Of a stretch of DNA of 64,000 nucleotides, positions 43,841-56,882 are shown piece by piece. The DNA is from Miscanthus floridulus (Eukaryota; Streptophyta; Magnoliopsida; Poales; Poaceae): the NCBI RefSeq assembly GCF_019320115.1, contig NC_089589.1:18787641-18851640 (forward strand), read 5' to 3'. The translations under genes were made by a program, and so were the position numbers. The notes beneath the pieces are model-generated. The model searched no databases. It had not been told where the DNA came from and saw nothing but the letters and a program-made list of their open reading frames with translations. Each line of letters opens with the position of its first letter. Position 1 is the stretch's first letter.

Positions 43841-46800
43841 AATCACTGCGTAGGCCCTTGGAACCTCTGCGACAAATCCGGGTCTTGAGACTGATTATTT
43901 GATGCCGCCGGTTGATTCTGCACAAAAGAGAAGTATTCAAAACAGTGTTAGCTTCCTTTTTAACAGTGTTAGACTTCATATTGCAAAGTGAATTTCAGTA
44001 TCGAAAGGTAGCATGCTGTAATTGTAATCACAACATTCAACACTAATGCAACACTTAAATTCGTGCTATGCACACATTTTGATCTGCATGGCCATAAAGT
44101 TATGGAGCACGGCTTTACTTTTTTTTCAGGAGCGAAGGATGTGAAGAACCACCGGACAGGAACTACTGCTACATGAAATCGAAAGCAAGGAATAGATCCT
44201 GAGATTGCAATCCCTTTCCGAAAGGAAAAAAAAAAGTCATCCTAAGTTGCAGATCAACACTACACTTCAGGATCAGAGTCGTCCCTCCCATTTGCTTTCT
44301 GAAGCTGAACTAGATGTCTAGATTTATTATTATGCATTAGTTACCCAGAAGAGCAGTGTTAGTGTTACCTGCATGCGCTGCTACTTATGAGTAAATTCAG
44401 ATGTAATATTTATTCCGCCCAAAAGAAATTTTCATCAGAGACAAAATAGTACGATTATACCAAAACTAAGCCACGCTCCAGTTGTAATCATCAGGAAAGT
44501 GCATGGTGTCAAAAAAATAAGCTCGACAGCAAAAGGTAGTAATGATATCATGATGGGAGCCACTACACTTTCAATGATAATGTTGTCAGAATCAAAACTT
44601 TATTAGTTGCTCCAAGCAAGAGCAACCTAGCTTCAGATGAGCAAAAGGCAGTAAAGATCACCACTGCTACGGCCTACGGCTAGCTAGTTAGCTCCAGGGC
44701 GCCGCAATGCTTTTTATTTGCATCTTTCCCAAATCCCCAGGCCAAATAAACCACCTTTAACTAATGATGACTATAGTTGGAGGATCAGATCAGTAGTTCA
44801 GTAGCAGCAAAGCTTGCAGATGCATATACAGCAGCACCGAGGCATATATATGATGAGATTACTGACTCTCGATCTCCAGCATATCCACACTAACCACACA
44901 CACACCCCACTTCAAAGAGTGAAGGATGTGAAGAACCACCAGACAGGAACTACTGCTACATGAACTAGATATCTTAGCTATTGAACTAGCTATTGATTGC
45001 TCAGGTAAGAAATAAAAGGAGCTGGAGAATATAGATAAGTGTGTTATGTGTAAATAGCTATAGGTTGAGAGCAAATCATCAGCTATATGCTGTAGAAACC
45101 AGGGAACCCTATCTGCTCATAGGTAGTGTGTGCTGTGAAGTTATGGTCCCCTATGAATGAATACTTGTACAGTAAAGAGTGATGTAAAACTCTTGTACCA
45201 GTTTGCTAATTATAAAGTTGTGCTTGGTTAAAACTTGAAAGTAATCATGCTCCTCTTGTGAGGCATAAGATGCCAACATTTTGCAATTTAAATGCATTCA
45301 TTCTTCCTTCCTGCAGAAAATGCGTGCAACACAGGTGTCTAACTCAAGCAGGTCAGTGGTAGCTAGTGATAAATCCCAATTCTCAACCTCGCAGGTCACA
45401 GTCAAGAAGTTAAGAAGGAAAAAAAAATCCAAAGGCCGGGCACAGGTCACAGTCAGACTCGCAGAAAAAGCTCCCCAGCAATTCCTATGTTCATTGGTCC
45501 ATGTGAAAATAAACAATTTGGCACAGCAGAACATAATCCAATGGAGAATAATTATCATCCAAATTTGATCCATGCGAGAACAGATAGTCCAGATACACAA
45601 CAGATAGTCCAGAACTAAGTTACATTGTATTTTTCAAGTGAAAGAAAAATCTGTAATGTTAATTAGTGAGTTTTTATGTTGTGCAAAAGCAAGGTAACCA
45701 TCCATCTAATATCTTGGCATAAAAAATAATAATAAATAGATCTAACATAAGGTGTCAAGTGACTCACAGGAGTAGTTGTGGGTGGCTGAGGTGGAGGGAA
45801 TAGCACCGGTGGCAGTGGCAAAGCTTGACCCATACTCGATGCAAAATTCTGCATGTATTGGAACATTTGGTCCATCCTCAACCGATTTTCTTCCTCTATC
45901 CTCTGCATCGTCTGCCGCTTGGCCGCCATCTTCACCTCCATCTCCGCCATCCTCGCCTCCATCTCCTCCCGTTGCTTCATTTCTTCTTCCACCCGGACCT
46001 ATAACATTTCATCCCAATGTTACAATACAAAGCTGAAGTACGTAACAATCAACGAACGATGAATAAATAAAAAATAACCTGGAGAGTCTCCATCTGAAAC
46101 TGCGCAGTGGTTGGCCGTGGGCGTATCGCCGGGCTCGAGCTCGTGCTCCTTGCTCGGATCTGGGAGAGAGTGGGAGTAGAGGCCGTGTCGAGTGTATTGT
46201 CGCCAATCCAGTACCGGCCATGCTTCTTGCCTCCTCCCACCCTCATCACGATTTCTCCATCAAGATCCTCAGTGCTCAGATCGAACTATGGCCCATGAAC
46301 CAGCCTTGCCATCGACGTGTACTCACTAACGCGGTTGTGGATGCTGGGATCGCTGTACGCCTCGGGCGGGTCCTCCGGGTTGAAGTCGATGTTTGCCGTC
46401 GCCTTGCCCTTTTTGGACAGAACCCATGCCTTGAACTAGGAGCAAGGCTGGCCCTCATGTGACGACGACTGCGGCAAAAATGCAAAATGATTAGAAATTA
46501 TGCAGAATTGAGCGTTAGAATAAAGAAATGAATTCGCGTACCCATTTTTCCCTGTATTCGTCGAGGCTCGGGCTGCCTTGATGGTGTGATGCACGTGGCA
46601 TCAGCAAACGCCGGTCCCGGCAAGCGTTGTGCGTCTCCACCCACCCGGGCTCCACCCACTTGTCCACCATGTATTCCCAGCACTAGGCATGCTGGGCGCA
46701 CCAGTACGGAGGCACCTACGTGATCAAGTGTATGACATATGAAAAAATGAAATTAAGCGTAATTAATCTCATAAAAAGTAAGTATTAATGTTTTATATGT

Positions 46801-47180
46801 ACCTGCAAGAATTGTTCCCGGGTCAGGTTCATTGTTCTTGCCTCTTCTTTTTTAACCTTCGTCCGTCTCTATTGAGCATAGTAATCGATGATGGCCTGGA
46901 CGCGCGCCTCGTAGTGCATGTCCTTCACGAGCTCCTGCTCCTCCTCCACCTGCTCCTGCTCCTCCTGTACCTCCTCCTCGTCAGCAGAGGCGTGCGCGGA
47001 AGGTAGCTCCTCAGACGACGACGAGGGAGCTACAGGCGACGGGGGCCTCGCCCCTTTACCCTTCCCTTTACCCTTCCCTTTACCCTTCCCTCCACCCTTG
47101 CCTCGACCCCTCCCTGAAGCTGACCCTGAAGCTCCGCTCTTTCCGTAAAGCGTCGCGATCTTCCTCGTACCGCCCACCAT
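43841..47180 (-). pseudogene. TNPA-like accessory protein gene of the CACTA element
   Basis: The ATG at 47180 opens a Gly-Lys repeat domain and an acidic segment (EEEVQEEQEQVEEEQ). Further exon-like pieces on the same strand encode KWVEPGWVETHNACRDRRLL (about 46560-46680), a segment with KKHGRYWIGDNTLDTASTPT (about 46090-46440) and a charged coiled coil (EMEARMAEMEVKMAA, about 45770-46000). The last exon follows a TTTGTGCAG acceptor and encodes NQPAASNNQSQDPDLSQRF before a stop at 43841. One piece carries internal stops. This domain order is usual for the second gene of grass CACTA elements, whose product binds subterminal repeats. Exon borders are approximate. Confidence 0.7.
43930..45760. 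other. Large intron of the TNPA-like gene
   Basis: About 1.8 kb without credible coding sequence. A 45-bp segment (GAAGGATGTGAAGAACC and following) occurs at about 44134-44177 and again at 44920-44964, a direct duplication 786 bp apart. Confidence 0.5.
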
Positions 47181-47289
47181 TGTTCAATCACCTGCAATTA
47201 AAAAGAGTAAACCAATCAGCACAGATAAACAAAACATACTTAGAAAGTTATGACAAATAATAAATAAATTAGTACGGCTCATACATGTA

Positions 47290-50200
47290 TTAGAAATAAT
47301 CATCATGATCGGGATTAGCTGGATCATAAGTCTCATCATCACTATCACGCGTGTCGATATAATCATCATGATCGGGAATGTCGTCATCACTGTCATTGCC
47401 TAAATGTAATCGCTGAAGTAATTCTAAGTCCTTCACATTCTGAACCTCGTCTCCAACGTCCTCGTCAGCAACCCTTTCATTATCTACTTCCATTCTGATC
47501 GCTTCGGTTAAGTCTATCTCAAAACTCCCTTCGAGCCCATCTTCTTGGAAGAACTCTCCGTCATATGTGTTGGGGTCTATGTTGTAATCCTCATTGTTTG
47601 GTACAGGTAGTTTACCGTGTGGCGATACCATGTACACAACATCCCAACCCTTAAGACGGTCGTCGGTTTGGCATGGGTATGAGAGATAATAAACTTGCGT
47701 GGCCTGTTGAGCCATAATATAGACATCGTCTCCTGGTAAGACGGATGATTGTCGAATTTCGACTAGCCCAAGATTAGGGGGTCCATCTCACTACTAATGG
47801 ATCAAACCAATGGCATTTGAATATGACTGGATTAAGAGGTTTGCAATCATGAAACATGAGTTCGTATATTTCTTCAAGTCTTCCGTAGTACTCGACCCCA
47901 TTAATGCCCGGCGTAAAAACTCCGGTATTTGTGGTTCTTCGATTGGGCCGACTCTGCTCATGGCTTGTTGTGTGAAAGCGATAGCCATTCACGTCATAAC
48001 CGGTAAACAACTTGACCCTATAGGCACAGCCATCGGCAACCTGTCTCAACTCGGCACTCAGAGACGCATCAGTTTGGCCCTACAAGTTCAAGCAGGGTGG
48101 TTCGTTATATTACTCGCATGTACGAGCATCTTGTAATGTCAAACTAAGTACGAGCTAAATTGGATTGTACCTTCTGTTTGAACCAAGAAATGAAATCGGG
48201 CATTCCATTTCCCGCACCCTCTCTGAGAAGGGTCTCAGCTTCCTGCGGGGTAGGTTCCCTTGATTCACGCTAGAATTGACGATGAAATTCCCTGTACCAA
48301 CGAGAAACATGGGAGTTGGACACAGAATAGTGACTACTTGAGAACAAATTTGCTGAGAACTTACAGCATGTACGGCTCCACTTCGGATAGGTTGATCAAC
48401 ACATACAGCATGATAGCGCGCCACTCTTCATGTTTCAAGATCTTGGGGGTCGAACCACTTGCACTTCCGAGTTGCCCTTGGAAAATGCTAAGGCTCGATT
48501 CATCTTCGCCGGCATTGTAACGAGGGGGTGGATTATGCACGCTAGGAAGGTTGTCAGCATAGTATTTTGTTGTGAAGTTTGAAACCTCCTCCATAATGTA
48601 TGCCTCTACAATGGATGCTTCAATTTTGCATTTGTTTTTACGTTTAGTTTGAAGAACCTTTTGACATCTCTCAATTAAATAGCACCAATGGCCCTACACA
48701 GCCCCCCCCCCCCCCATTCGTGCTTCATACGGGAGGTGCAGAATCATATGCTGCATCGGATTGAAGAAGCCGGGTGGAAAAATCTTCTCCAACTTACAGA
48801 GCAACACAAGCGCCATTTTTTCCATTTCTGCAACCACGGTACGAGATAACTCCTTGGCACAAAGCTGGCGGAAGAAATTGCTCAACTCCGCTAGCACCTG
48901 CCAGACATGCTCAGGGACATAGCCTCGAACCATCACCGGAAGTAGGCGTTCAAGCCATATGTGGTAATCATGACTCTTGAGCCCGTTGACTCGCATAGTA
49001 GCTAAGTTCACTCCCCTCTTCAGATTCGATGCATACCCATCAGGGAACATTAACGTTTGGAACCATTCTAGTACCTCCCTCCTTTGGGCCCTCGTCAGGA
49101 CGAAATCGGCCTTAGGCTTTCTCCACGACTTGCCGACTCTAGGAGGCGCCATGTCTAGCTTTGGTCTGTCGCATAACCTCGCTTGATCCACTCTAGCCTT
49201 AACGTTATCCTTTGTCTTATCAGGAATGTCCATGATTGTACCAAAAATTGCCTCGGCGATATTCTTTTCAGTATGCATTACATCAATGTTATGTGGAAGA
49301 AGAAGATCATCAAAATAGGGGAGGTTCCACAAGCACGACTTCTGAGTCCAGGCATGTTGCTCGCCATATCCCACAAAACCACCTTCTTGTTTATTGACCT
49401 CGAGAGCGTCTAACTGAGCACGAACCGCGGCTCTTGTCATCATCTGCGGTTTAGGGTCTTTAACTACGACACCTTTCGTAAAGTTCTTGATGTCTAGTCT
49501 AAATGGATGGTCAGGAGGGAGGAATTGTCGATGTTTGTCGAACGAAGAATACTTGTCACCCTTCGTCAACCAAATGAACATCAGAGAAGCCTTGCATACC
49601 GGGCATGGGAACCTCCCGTGAACACACCAGCAACAGAAAATCCCATATGCCAGCAAGTCATGCAGGGAGTACTGGTACCAAACTGCATCTTGAAGTTTGT
49701 CTTTGTAGCTCGGTCGTATGTCCATACCCCTTCCTCCCAAGCACGTAGCAAATCATCAATCAGAGGCTCCATGTACACACTCATATTATTCCCTGGGTGT
49801 TCTGTAATTATCAACGACAAGAATATGTTCTGTCATTGAAAGATGACGCCAGGGGGGAGATTGAGGGGGATAACAAACATGGGCCAACAGGTGTGCAGGG
49901 CAGCCGCCATTCCATAAGGATTGAACCCATCTGTTGCCAGCGCAACACGTACATTACGAGCCTCTAGAGCTTTCTCACGATGAATCTCATCAAACCCTGT
50001 CCAGGCTTCACCATTGGATGGGTGTACCATCTTCTCAGGATTGTATCGATGTCCGTTTTTATGCCATGTCATCTGTTTCGTGGATTCCTCAGTCATGTAA
50101 AGCCGTTGGATCCTCGGTATGAAAGGAAGGTACCGTAGGATCTTCACGGGGATTGTGAGCTGCCTCTTCTGACCATCACCAGAGTCTACCTCCAGGAACC

Positions 50201-50906
50201 TTGACAATTCGCACTTCACACAGTACTTTTCTTCCGCATACTATTTCCTAAATAAGATGCACCCCTTCGGACAAGCATGTATCTGCTCGTATGGCATCTT
50301 AAGTGCACGAAGGAGTTTTTGTGCCTCATACATGCTCTTTGGCAAGATGTGACCATCCGGGAGCAGGCTGCCAACAACTGTGAGCATAACATCGAAGGCG
50401 TCTCGACTCAAGCTAAACTGGGACTTCACGGCCATTAGGCGTGCAATGGCATCCAGTTGAGAAACCTTGGAATACCCGTGAACGGGTTGCTGTGCCACAG
50501 ACAACATGTCGTAATACGCCTTTGCGGTAGCCTCTGGCTCCTCCTCCCTACGTCCTTCATCGAAGTGTGCTTCATGATAGTCATTTAACATGTCTCCTAC
50601 CCCGGCATCCCCATCATATTCCTCGATGCGTTGTCTCACGACCTCGTCTCTCCCACGATCGGCTTCACCATGGTAGATCCACCTGGTATAGTCTGCCGCA
50701 AATCCATTCTTGCAAAGATGTTTACCCATGACCAGCTTGGTTTGCCGACGCGTGTTTGCACATTTGCTGCAGGGACACCAAGTGACACTAGCTCCTTTAA
50801 CCCTTGCAAATGCCCGTTCCAAGAAAGCATCGGTCTTGTCAATCCATTCTTCGGTCCACGAACTCTGACTAGAGCGGCCCGTGTACATCCACTCATGGTC
50901 ATCCAT
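47290..50906 (-). pseudogene. TNPD/TNP2-type CACTA transposase, disrupted
   Basis: The ATG at 50906 starts the transposase-associated domain (WCPCSKCANTRRQ). The TNP2 transposase follows with ALATDGFNPYGMAAALHTCW, WCVHGRFPCPVC and LPHNIDVMHTEKN, then the DUF4218-type region (LPVMVRGYVPEHVW) and the DUF4216-type end (GYDVNGYRFHTTSHEQSRPN, GWDVVYMVSPHG). Breaks: TAG at 50241-50243, TGA at 49833-49835 in an otherwise continuous frame, a frameshift near 49690, and a frameshift at a 14-C run (48702-48715). It ends at 47290 after an aspartate-rich tail. Mediates excision and insertion in the nucleus when intact. Confidence 0.88.
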
Positions 50907-51000
50907 CCTCTAGCATATCAGTGAGTAATATAAAAAAATCACGTTGCATCTACACGTTCCTATACTATCTAATAGGTGAAGATATGTCCTAATCCCACCC

Positions 51001-51195
51001 GAGGATGTATAGATGGGGTTAGTTTCCATGCTCTACTCCTATCCGAGATAGAATTTCGGCAGCACCTCCCCGCTGTTCTCCAAATACACGTCCTGAAAGG
51101 GAGATTGTGTATCCGGAGAACAACAGGGAGATGCTGCCGAAACTCTATCATGGATCGGAGTAGAGCATGGAAACTAACAGCATCTACACATCCTC
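51001..51195. repeat. Long imperfect hairpin upstream of the transposase
   Basis: Arms 51001-51081 and 51115-51195 are inverted copies (GAGGATGTATAGATG with CATCTACACATCCTC), and pairing continues into the loop (AATACAC with GTGTAT). It ends 95 bases before the transposase ATG, so it would be in the 5' leader. It may be a small nested MITE, but I see no clear target-site duplication. Confidence 0.85.
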
Positions 51196-51228
51196 GAGCT
51201 GTCCAAAAAACGTGGACAATTTGAAACA

Positions 51229-51274
51229 GATACGGTTATAGATATGCAAAGATCTGCATATTTCCAACCGTATC
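51229..51274. repeat. Short hairpin GATACGGTT...AACCGTATC
   Basis: Stem of about 20 bp with a few mismatches, centred on AAAGATC, just upstream of the longer hairpin. Confidence 0.8.
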
Positions 51275-53160
51275 TCTTTCGAACGGGAGACGCCTAGCTT
51301 GGTTACGTGATATACGAACATGATACGGAAAGAATGGTCTTTTATGCCTCACCTTGCTGTCCTGCAAAGTGACGAGTCGAGGACGACAAGTCGTGGGGCG
51401 GCGGGAGGGCAAGGCGGAACCAGGCGGGGCAGGGAGCGGCGGCAAAAACCTGCAAGTTGATATGTGGTTGTATGATTCAAGCAAGAAGTGTTTAGAAAAA
51501 CTCTAGAGGTTTATTATCAACTTTGTGTGGGACTGATATGATAAGGAGTGTAATCAAATTGAGCATCAACATAAGAAGCCAAGCATGTGGATAACCAATA
51601 ATGTCCATTTCCCTGATGCCATTATACAAAGTCATATGTTTTATTAGTTGATATAACAATAATGTCCATTTCCTTCAATATTTCAGGTGTAAGATAAAGG
51701 GGGAACTCTGTTGCATGAAACTGTCTAGCGCATTGACAAGCGCACAGTTCCTAGATGCCAGATGAAAAAGGTAAGAAATTGAGCTGAGCAGCAGCCAGCA
51801 AAACATTTTAGGAAACATTCGTACGCGCAACACAACAGGGCATTAGAGCACAACAGATTCCCTTCTATGAGGTGCAACCAGGCTATTTTCTCCATATCTC
51901 TATAAAAAAACTTTCGAGGACAACGATGAATCTTCTTCTACTAGTGCAGGTCCTTACGAGTTAAGAGTGGACATTTACTACTTTGTCTAAAGGTATGCTT
52001 CCTGGAAATATGTATGAGATTGCATAAATTCTGTGTTATCCTCCCTCCTTTAATTATGCCATGGTGACTGATAGTGATATAGCTTTTGATGGTGTTTTTG
52101 GGGTCGCGTAGGTTCTGAAACTTAAGGCCGTGTCTGGTATGAACTTTGCTGGACCACACCACAGAAGAGGTCCAGGGACGGGACTGAACAGGAGCTAGCT
52201 ATTTCAGGACGCAGACATGCATCACAGTGATTCGGTGAGTCATTCAGAAACAGCTTTTCACCAGCTGGCCGGTTCCTAGTCCGTTCACTCATTGTCTGTT
52301 TCTCAATTCATCAGTGATATTGCAGAAAATCCAAAAAGCTTCATTACGAACAGCTGGATGTGCAGGTTCGTGTGCTAAAAAAGATGGAAGATTGCTACAG
52401 TTGTTCCAATATAGGAAGAGCTGTTAATAGAATATGTCATCTATTTACATTACTCGGGATATGGACAATGATGTATTTGAACCATTTGATTTAACATTTG
52501 TTTGAACCATCTCTTGTATGGGTTTTGTATATTTTATAAAATGCAAATTATCTGGCGTGTTTAATATTTATATGCTAGGTTGTCAAAATGTTACTGTATG
52601 TGGCCTATTGAAATGAAATGGGCTTTCTTCCAATTCAGTATGCTAGTTACAATTGAAGAGATTTATTTACAGCAAAAGGTAGATCTTCAAATGAGCTTCT
52701 CACTCAACAAAGTAAGCTATTTCCCAATCATCTACCACTAACAGTTCTGAACTGGAGTAGTGTTGTTCATTCTTTGCTATCTGTTGGAGTAGTCCACTAA
52801 TTGCTATCTTAGGGACGTAGTAGAGTTTGTTGTTCCGTGGTTGATTGGGTTGACCAGAAACACATCGAGTCCGGATTTCCAAATCAAGAAAAGGAAACAA
52901 GACCAAGGTAGTGTGACCTGATACTAGTAGCTTAGCACACATGCATGTACTAACTGCTGCTCTCTCTGTCGCACTGCCAAACCACTTTGGCCGTCCTCGT
53001 CTAGAAGAAACAGACTTTGACTTTCTCGGTACTACGGAGCTCGTATCCTACTGGCATTTGAAAAAAGGGAAAAGGAAGGAAAATGGTACTTGCATGATGA
53101 AGGAACATGTATACTCCTGTAATTATACCAGATCCGAATACAAATAGGTTAAGCTAGGGT
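51275..53160. other. Upstream non-coding region of the CACTA transposase
   Basis: Mostly AT-rich. No domain-bearing frame seen on either strand. Probably holds promoter and leader introns of the transposase gene. Confidence 0.4.
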
Positions 53161-53620
53161 TTGGATGCTCAGTTTCGCGTAGCAGGAAGGGAAGAAAAGG
53201 GGTGGGCATACTCGTCGCCGGCGAAGGGCCCGAAGAAGACCTGGCGAAGGGCGGCGGCGGCGGTCGTCCAGTCGTCGCCACGAGAGAGAGCTTCGCACGC
53301 GGGGCGCCGGGGGCGGGTGGCGCCGGTGGCGGGGCGGGGCACCGAGGGCAGGCGGCGCTAGGGGCGGGACGCGCCGGGGACGGGCGGTGCCGTGGGCGGG
53401 GCGGGGCGCCGTGGGCGGGCGGCGCCGGGGGCGGGTCAGCGATGCCGCGCCGGTGGCGGGGCGCGGTGGGGCGGGGAGGCGGCGGGGCGCGGTGCGGTGG
53501 AGCGCTGTGGGGCGCGGCGGGGCGCGGTGGGGCGGGGGTTGGCGGCGTGCGGTTGCGTGTTGTGTGCGCAAGGGTGAGGGTGAGGGTGAGGGCCGGGGTG
53601 CTAACCGCTGGGGTATATGA
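53160..53620. repeat. GC-rich low-complexity block in CACTA
   Basis: Degenerate GGGCGG/GGCGCCG units, about 80 percent G+C. Long open frames on both strands are compositional (Pro/Ala/Arg runs). It lies between the transposase leader and the right subterminal repeats and may be a CpG-rich promoter. Confidence 0.6.
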
Positions 53621-55100
53621 AGGAATTTGCCGAGTGCCAGGATCTGGGACACTCGGCATTAGTTTTTTGAAGGAGTATGCCGAGTGCCAAGATATGGGGC
53701 ACTCGGCATTATTTTTTTTAATGTTCCATTACGTCCAGATACTGTGCAGTGGGGCCGGTCGATGAAGTTGCCGAGTGTCCCCGATATGACACTTTGGCAA
53801 CTGTTCTTTTCGCCGAGTGTCAGCTACAAAACACTCGGCAAAATAAATCGATATTTCATGCTCCACGGTCCTCCTTCTTCATAGCGTGTTCTACTAAATT
53901 TGTTACGATGTAATTTAAAAATACATTGTCAAATCCACTCAACAATGCATATTTGATTTTTCTACGAATAATAATCCATTATTTCATGCAGTTATAGCTC
54001 AAATTCAAAATATATCAATTAAAATTCTATAATTGCAGTTAATAAATAAAAATTATCAAACGGATCTGAAAAATTACCAAAATTTGACGTGAACCAATCT
54101 ATGTTGTCTATTGCCTATACAAAAAGTTTTGAAGTCAAACCCCGATTCGACCGTCACTTTGACTCCAAATCTTATCGGATCCTTTTAAACGTTACGATTC
54201 TTGTACGGAGACGCTTCTGTTTGTAAAGGTCTTACGTGACAAATTGTGCGAAACCTTCTCAATTTTTTTTCAAAGTCTCCACGTATGATATCAGGAGATC
54301 TTGACAAATCTCGTCATTTTCAGACTTCGTTTGCTTTTTTTAGAATTTAAAAATCATCCGGCCACACGTTCGTGGTTGTGTTTCCTGAATAAAATGTTCG
54401 AAAATTCTTTTCATTTCCCTAGTAAGGCCCCAAAATGGACTCAATAACATGAATATGATTTCTCCACTCAATTTATTCCATTATTTGTATAACTTGCGGT
54501 TCAAATTTGACTTAAACCAAAAAATTCCTCTAAATGCAATAAATTGCTTAAATATAGCAAATAGATGGAGAAATATATCAAATTTTAACATGTAGTACCA
54601 CATGATGTATGTGGAGAGTAGAAAAAGTTTGGAGGGCAGGAGAGAAAAAAATTATTTTGCCGAGTGCCATAATAAAACACTCGGCAACAATATTAATTTG
54701 TCGAGTGTAAACAAAAAACACTCGGCAAATAAATTAGTTTGCCGAGTGTCAAGAAAAAACACACGGCATACCTTGTCTTTGCCGAGTGTCTCTAACAGAT
54801 ACTCGGCAAAGTTCTAACGGTAGGGCGGCGCACCCAACGGCCGTCAGATGGCCGCCGCACGCCCAGCGCACGTGACTCCAGTTTGTCGAGTGTCCGTGTT
54901 TGCCGAGAGTTTTTTTGTATTTTGCCGAGTGTTTTATATTAGGCACACGGCAAAGTTTGCTTTTGCCGAGTGTTTTATATTAGGCACACGGCAAAGTTTT
55001 CTTTTGCCGAGTGCTATATGTTTGGCGAGTGTTTTATTAAATACACACGGTAAATATGGTGTTTACCGAGTGCCCGATGGAATACACTCGGCAATCCTAC
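53620..55100. repeat. Right subterminal repeats in two blocks
   Basis: TTTGCCGAGTG-type units at 53625-53845 and 54655-55100, separated by about 800 bp of AT-rich sequence without units (53850-54650). Several right-end units read CACACGGCAAA, a variant not seen at the left end. Confidence 0.9.
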
Positions 55101-55114
55101 TGTTTCCGGTAGTG

Positions 55115-56882
55115 ATTCCCACGTGTTTGCACGGGAACGGCGCCACGACACACGGGAACACCTGCTGGACATCAGCGATCATGCCGTCGTCACAGCGAAT
55201 AGGTGTTGGGACACACTTCTCCATGTTTGTGACTAGCCCGGACGCTCCCGCGAACAACTGGAGGATCTCGGCAAGACACTGTAGGTCTGCGGTCCTTGGC
55301 GACAGTAGAACGACAAGATCATCGGCGTAGAGTGACGCCCGATGTACGACAACCTGGCCAGGCAACGGCGACAGTGCAGCGCTGCGGTCGGCTTCTTTGA
55401 TGAGGGAGTTCAAGACCTCCATAACCAGGACGAAGAGCATCGGTGAGATAGGGTCCCCCTGACGCAGCCCCCTTGCTTGCACGATCCGCTTCCCAGGTCT
55501 TCCGTTCTCTAGTACTTTAGTGCTTGCTGTGGATAGCAGGGTAGAAATCCAATCCGTCCAACGCCGAGAGAAGCCAATGTGCTGCAACACCTCAATCGGG
55601 AACGGCCAGGACACCGAGTTAATGCTTTTGCGATGTCCACCTTGAGGAGCACCGATCGGAAAATTCTTCATTTGCAACCACCGGCAAGCTAGCTGAATGG
55701 TTCTGAAGTTATCGTGGATGGCACGGCCTTTGATGAAGGCGCTTTGGTTTAGGGCGACCATGTCCTTAAGCCTCGGCGCTAGCCTCCTTGCTAAGCATTT
55801 AGCAAACAGCTTACTAAAGCTGTGCATCAAAGCGATCGGGCGGAAGTCCTTGAGGCGGTTCGGGTCCGGGTTCTTCCGAAAGAGGATCATCAGTGCATCA
55901 TTCACCAGGTGGAAGCTCCTAGCATCAAGGGACCACAGAGCGTTCATCGCATTCATGATGTCTTGCTTGATGATCGGCCACGCAACCTTGTAGAATAGGC
56001 CGTTAAATCCATCAGGACCCGGGGCATGGTCGGCGGGCATCTCTCTGATGGTGTCCCAGACCTCTTGCTCGGAGAAGCAGGCATCAATGCCGGACAGATC
56101 AAGCTGTGGTAGCAAGTCTTCAAGCTCAATGGTGTGCTGTCGTTGGAACGGGGTCCCGAGGATGCCGTTGAAGTAGTCGTAGATCACCTCAGACTTAGCT
56201 TCATCGCTAGAGAACCAGACACCATTATGCGAAATCGACGGGATGTGGTTCTTGCGATTTCTGTGGCATGCCTGCAGATGGAAGAACTTGGTATTGGCGT
56301 CTCCCTCGAACGTTGCCGTCTCAATCGGGAACAGCTCTTCTAAGAATCTCAGCCTCGAACGTTGCCGTGCGATCGTTCTTGCTAAAGATGCTAGACCCAG
56401 GCTGATTAGCTTTAAGCTGCTTGCGTAGCGTCTGCTCATCGTCGGATAGCAGACGGTGCTCTTGCGTCGCGTCGAACTGGGCGATGAGCTCACGTGCCAT
56501 GAAAAGCTGAGAGCGGACACTGCCGATGTTCTTGATACTCCAGCTCTGTAGCGCCTTGGCTGTCTTCCTCAGCTTGTGGTCGAGGACTTTGCAAGCATCG
56601 GCACCCGGCAAGTGGCAGTCCCAGGCCTGCTTGACTGCCTCCTCGAACCCATCTAGGCACACCTAGACTGACTCAAAACGGAACATGGGCTTAGCCCAAG
56701 GCAGAGTGCACAGTTGCTGCAACAATGGTGCATGGTCTGAGCAGTCCGAAGACAGGCATCTCAAGTGGTGGCTTGGGAACGCTTCAAGCCAATCCAAGGA
56801 CGCAAACGCGCGATCGACGCGCTCAAGCGTCGGCCTTTGCCTCTCGTTAGACCAAGTGTATAGCCTTCCATGTAGGTATAGT
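55115..56882 (-). pseudogene. LINE ORF2: reverse transcriptase, N-terminal and central part
   Basis: Minus-strand ORF2 between the endonuclease and the CACTA insertion. Starting from high coordinates it has YTWSNERQRPTLERVDRAF (endonuclease end), a linker, then RT: DHAPGPDGFNGLFYKVAW, NDALMILFRKNPDPNRLKDFR, ALNQSAFIKGRAIHDNF, ARGLRQGDPISPMLFVLVME and the catalytic LYADDLVVL (about 55318-55340). Near 55630-55670 the sequence for motif A (LLKVDIAKA) is out of frame and the frame then returns, so the first catalytic Asp is lost from the reading frame. Would reverse-transcribe LINE RNA at the target site. Confidence 0.9.

Larger units (their letters stand above)
42904..55114 (-). mobile_element. 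12.2-kb CACTA transposon with transposase and TNPA-like genes
   Basis: Ends CACAACGGGAAACAGTAG (left) and the inverted CACTACCGGAAACAGTAG (right), flanked by the 3-bp duplication ATT (42901-42903, 55115-55117). Removing it restores LINE codons exactly. CTTTGCCGAGTG subterminal repeats fill both ends. Two gene regions lie on the minus strand: a TNPD/TNP2-type transposase (50906-47290) and a TNPA-like gene (47180-43841). The left end has lost the standard CACTA start (CACAA), and the transposase has stops and frame breaks, so this copy is defective. Confidence 0.95.

Noticed and set aside
47040..47105. Interstitial telomere-like repeat (TTTACCCTTCCC units)
   Set aside because: The unit is not TTTAGGG/CCCTAAA; it encodes the Gly-Lys repeat of the TNPA-like protein.
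53123..53765. Proline- and alanine-rich protein genes
   Set aside because: GC-rich low-complexity DNA in the CACTA, open in several frames without motifs.
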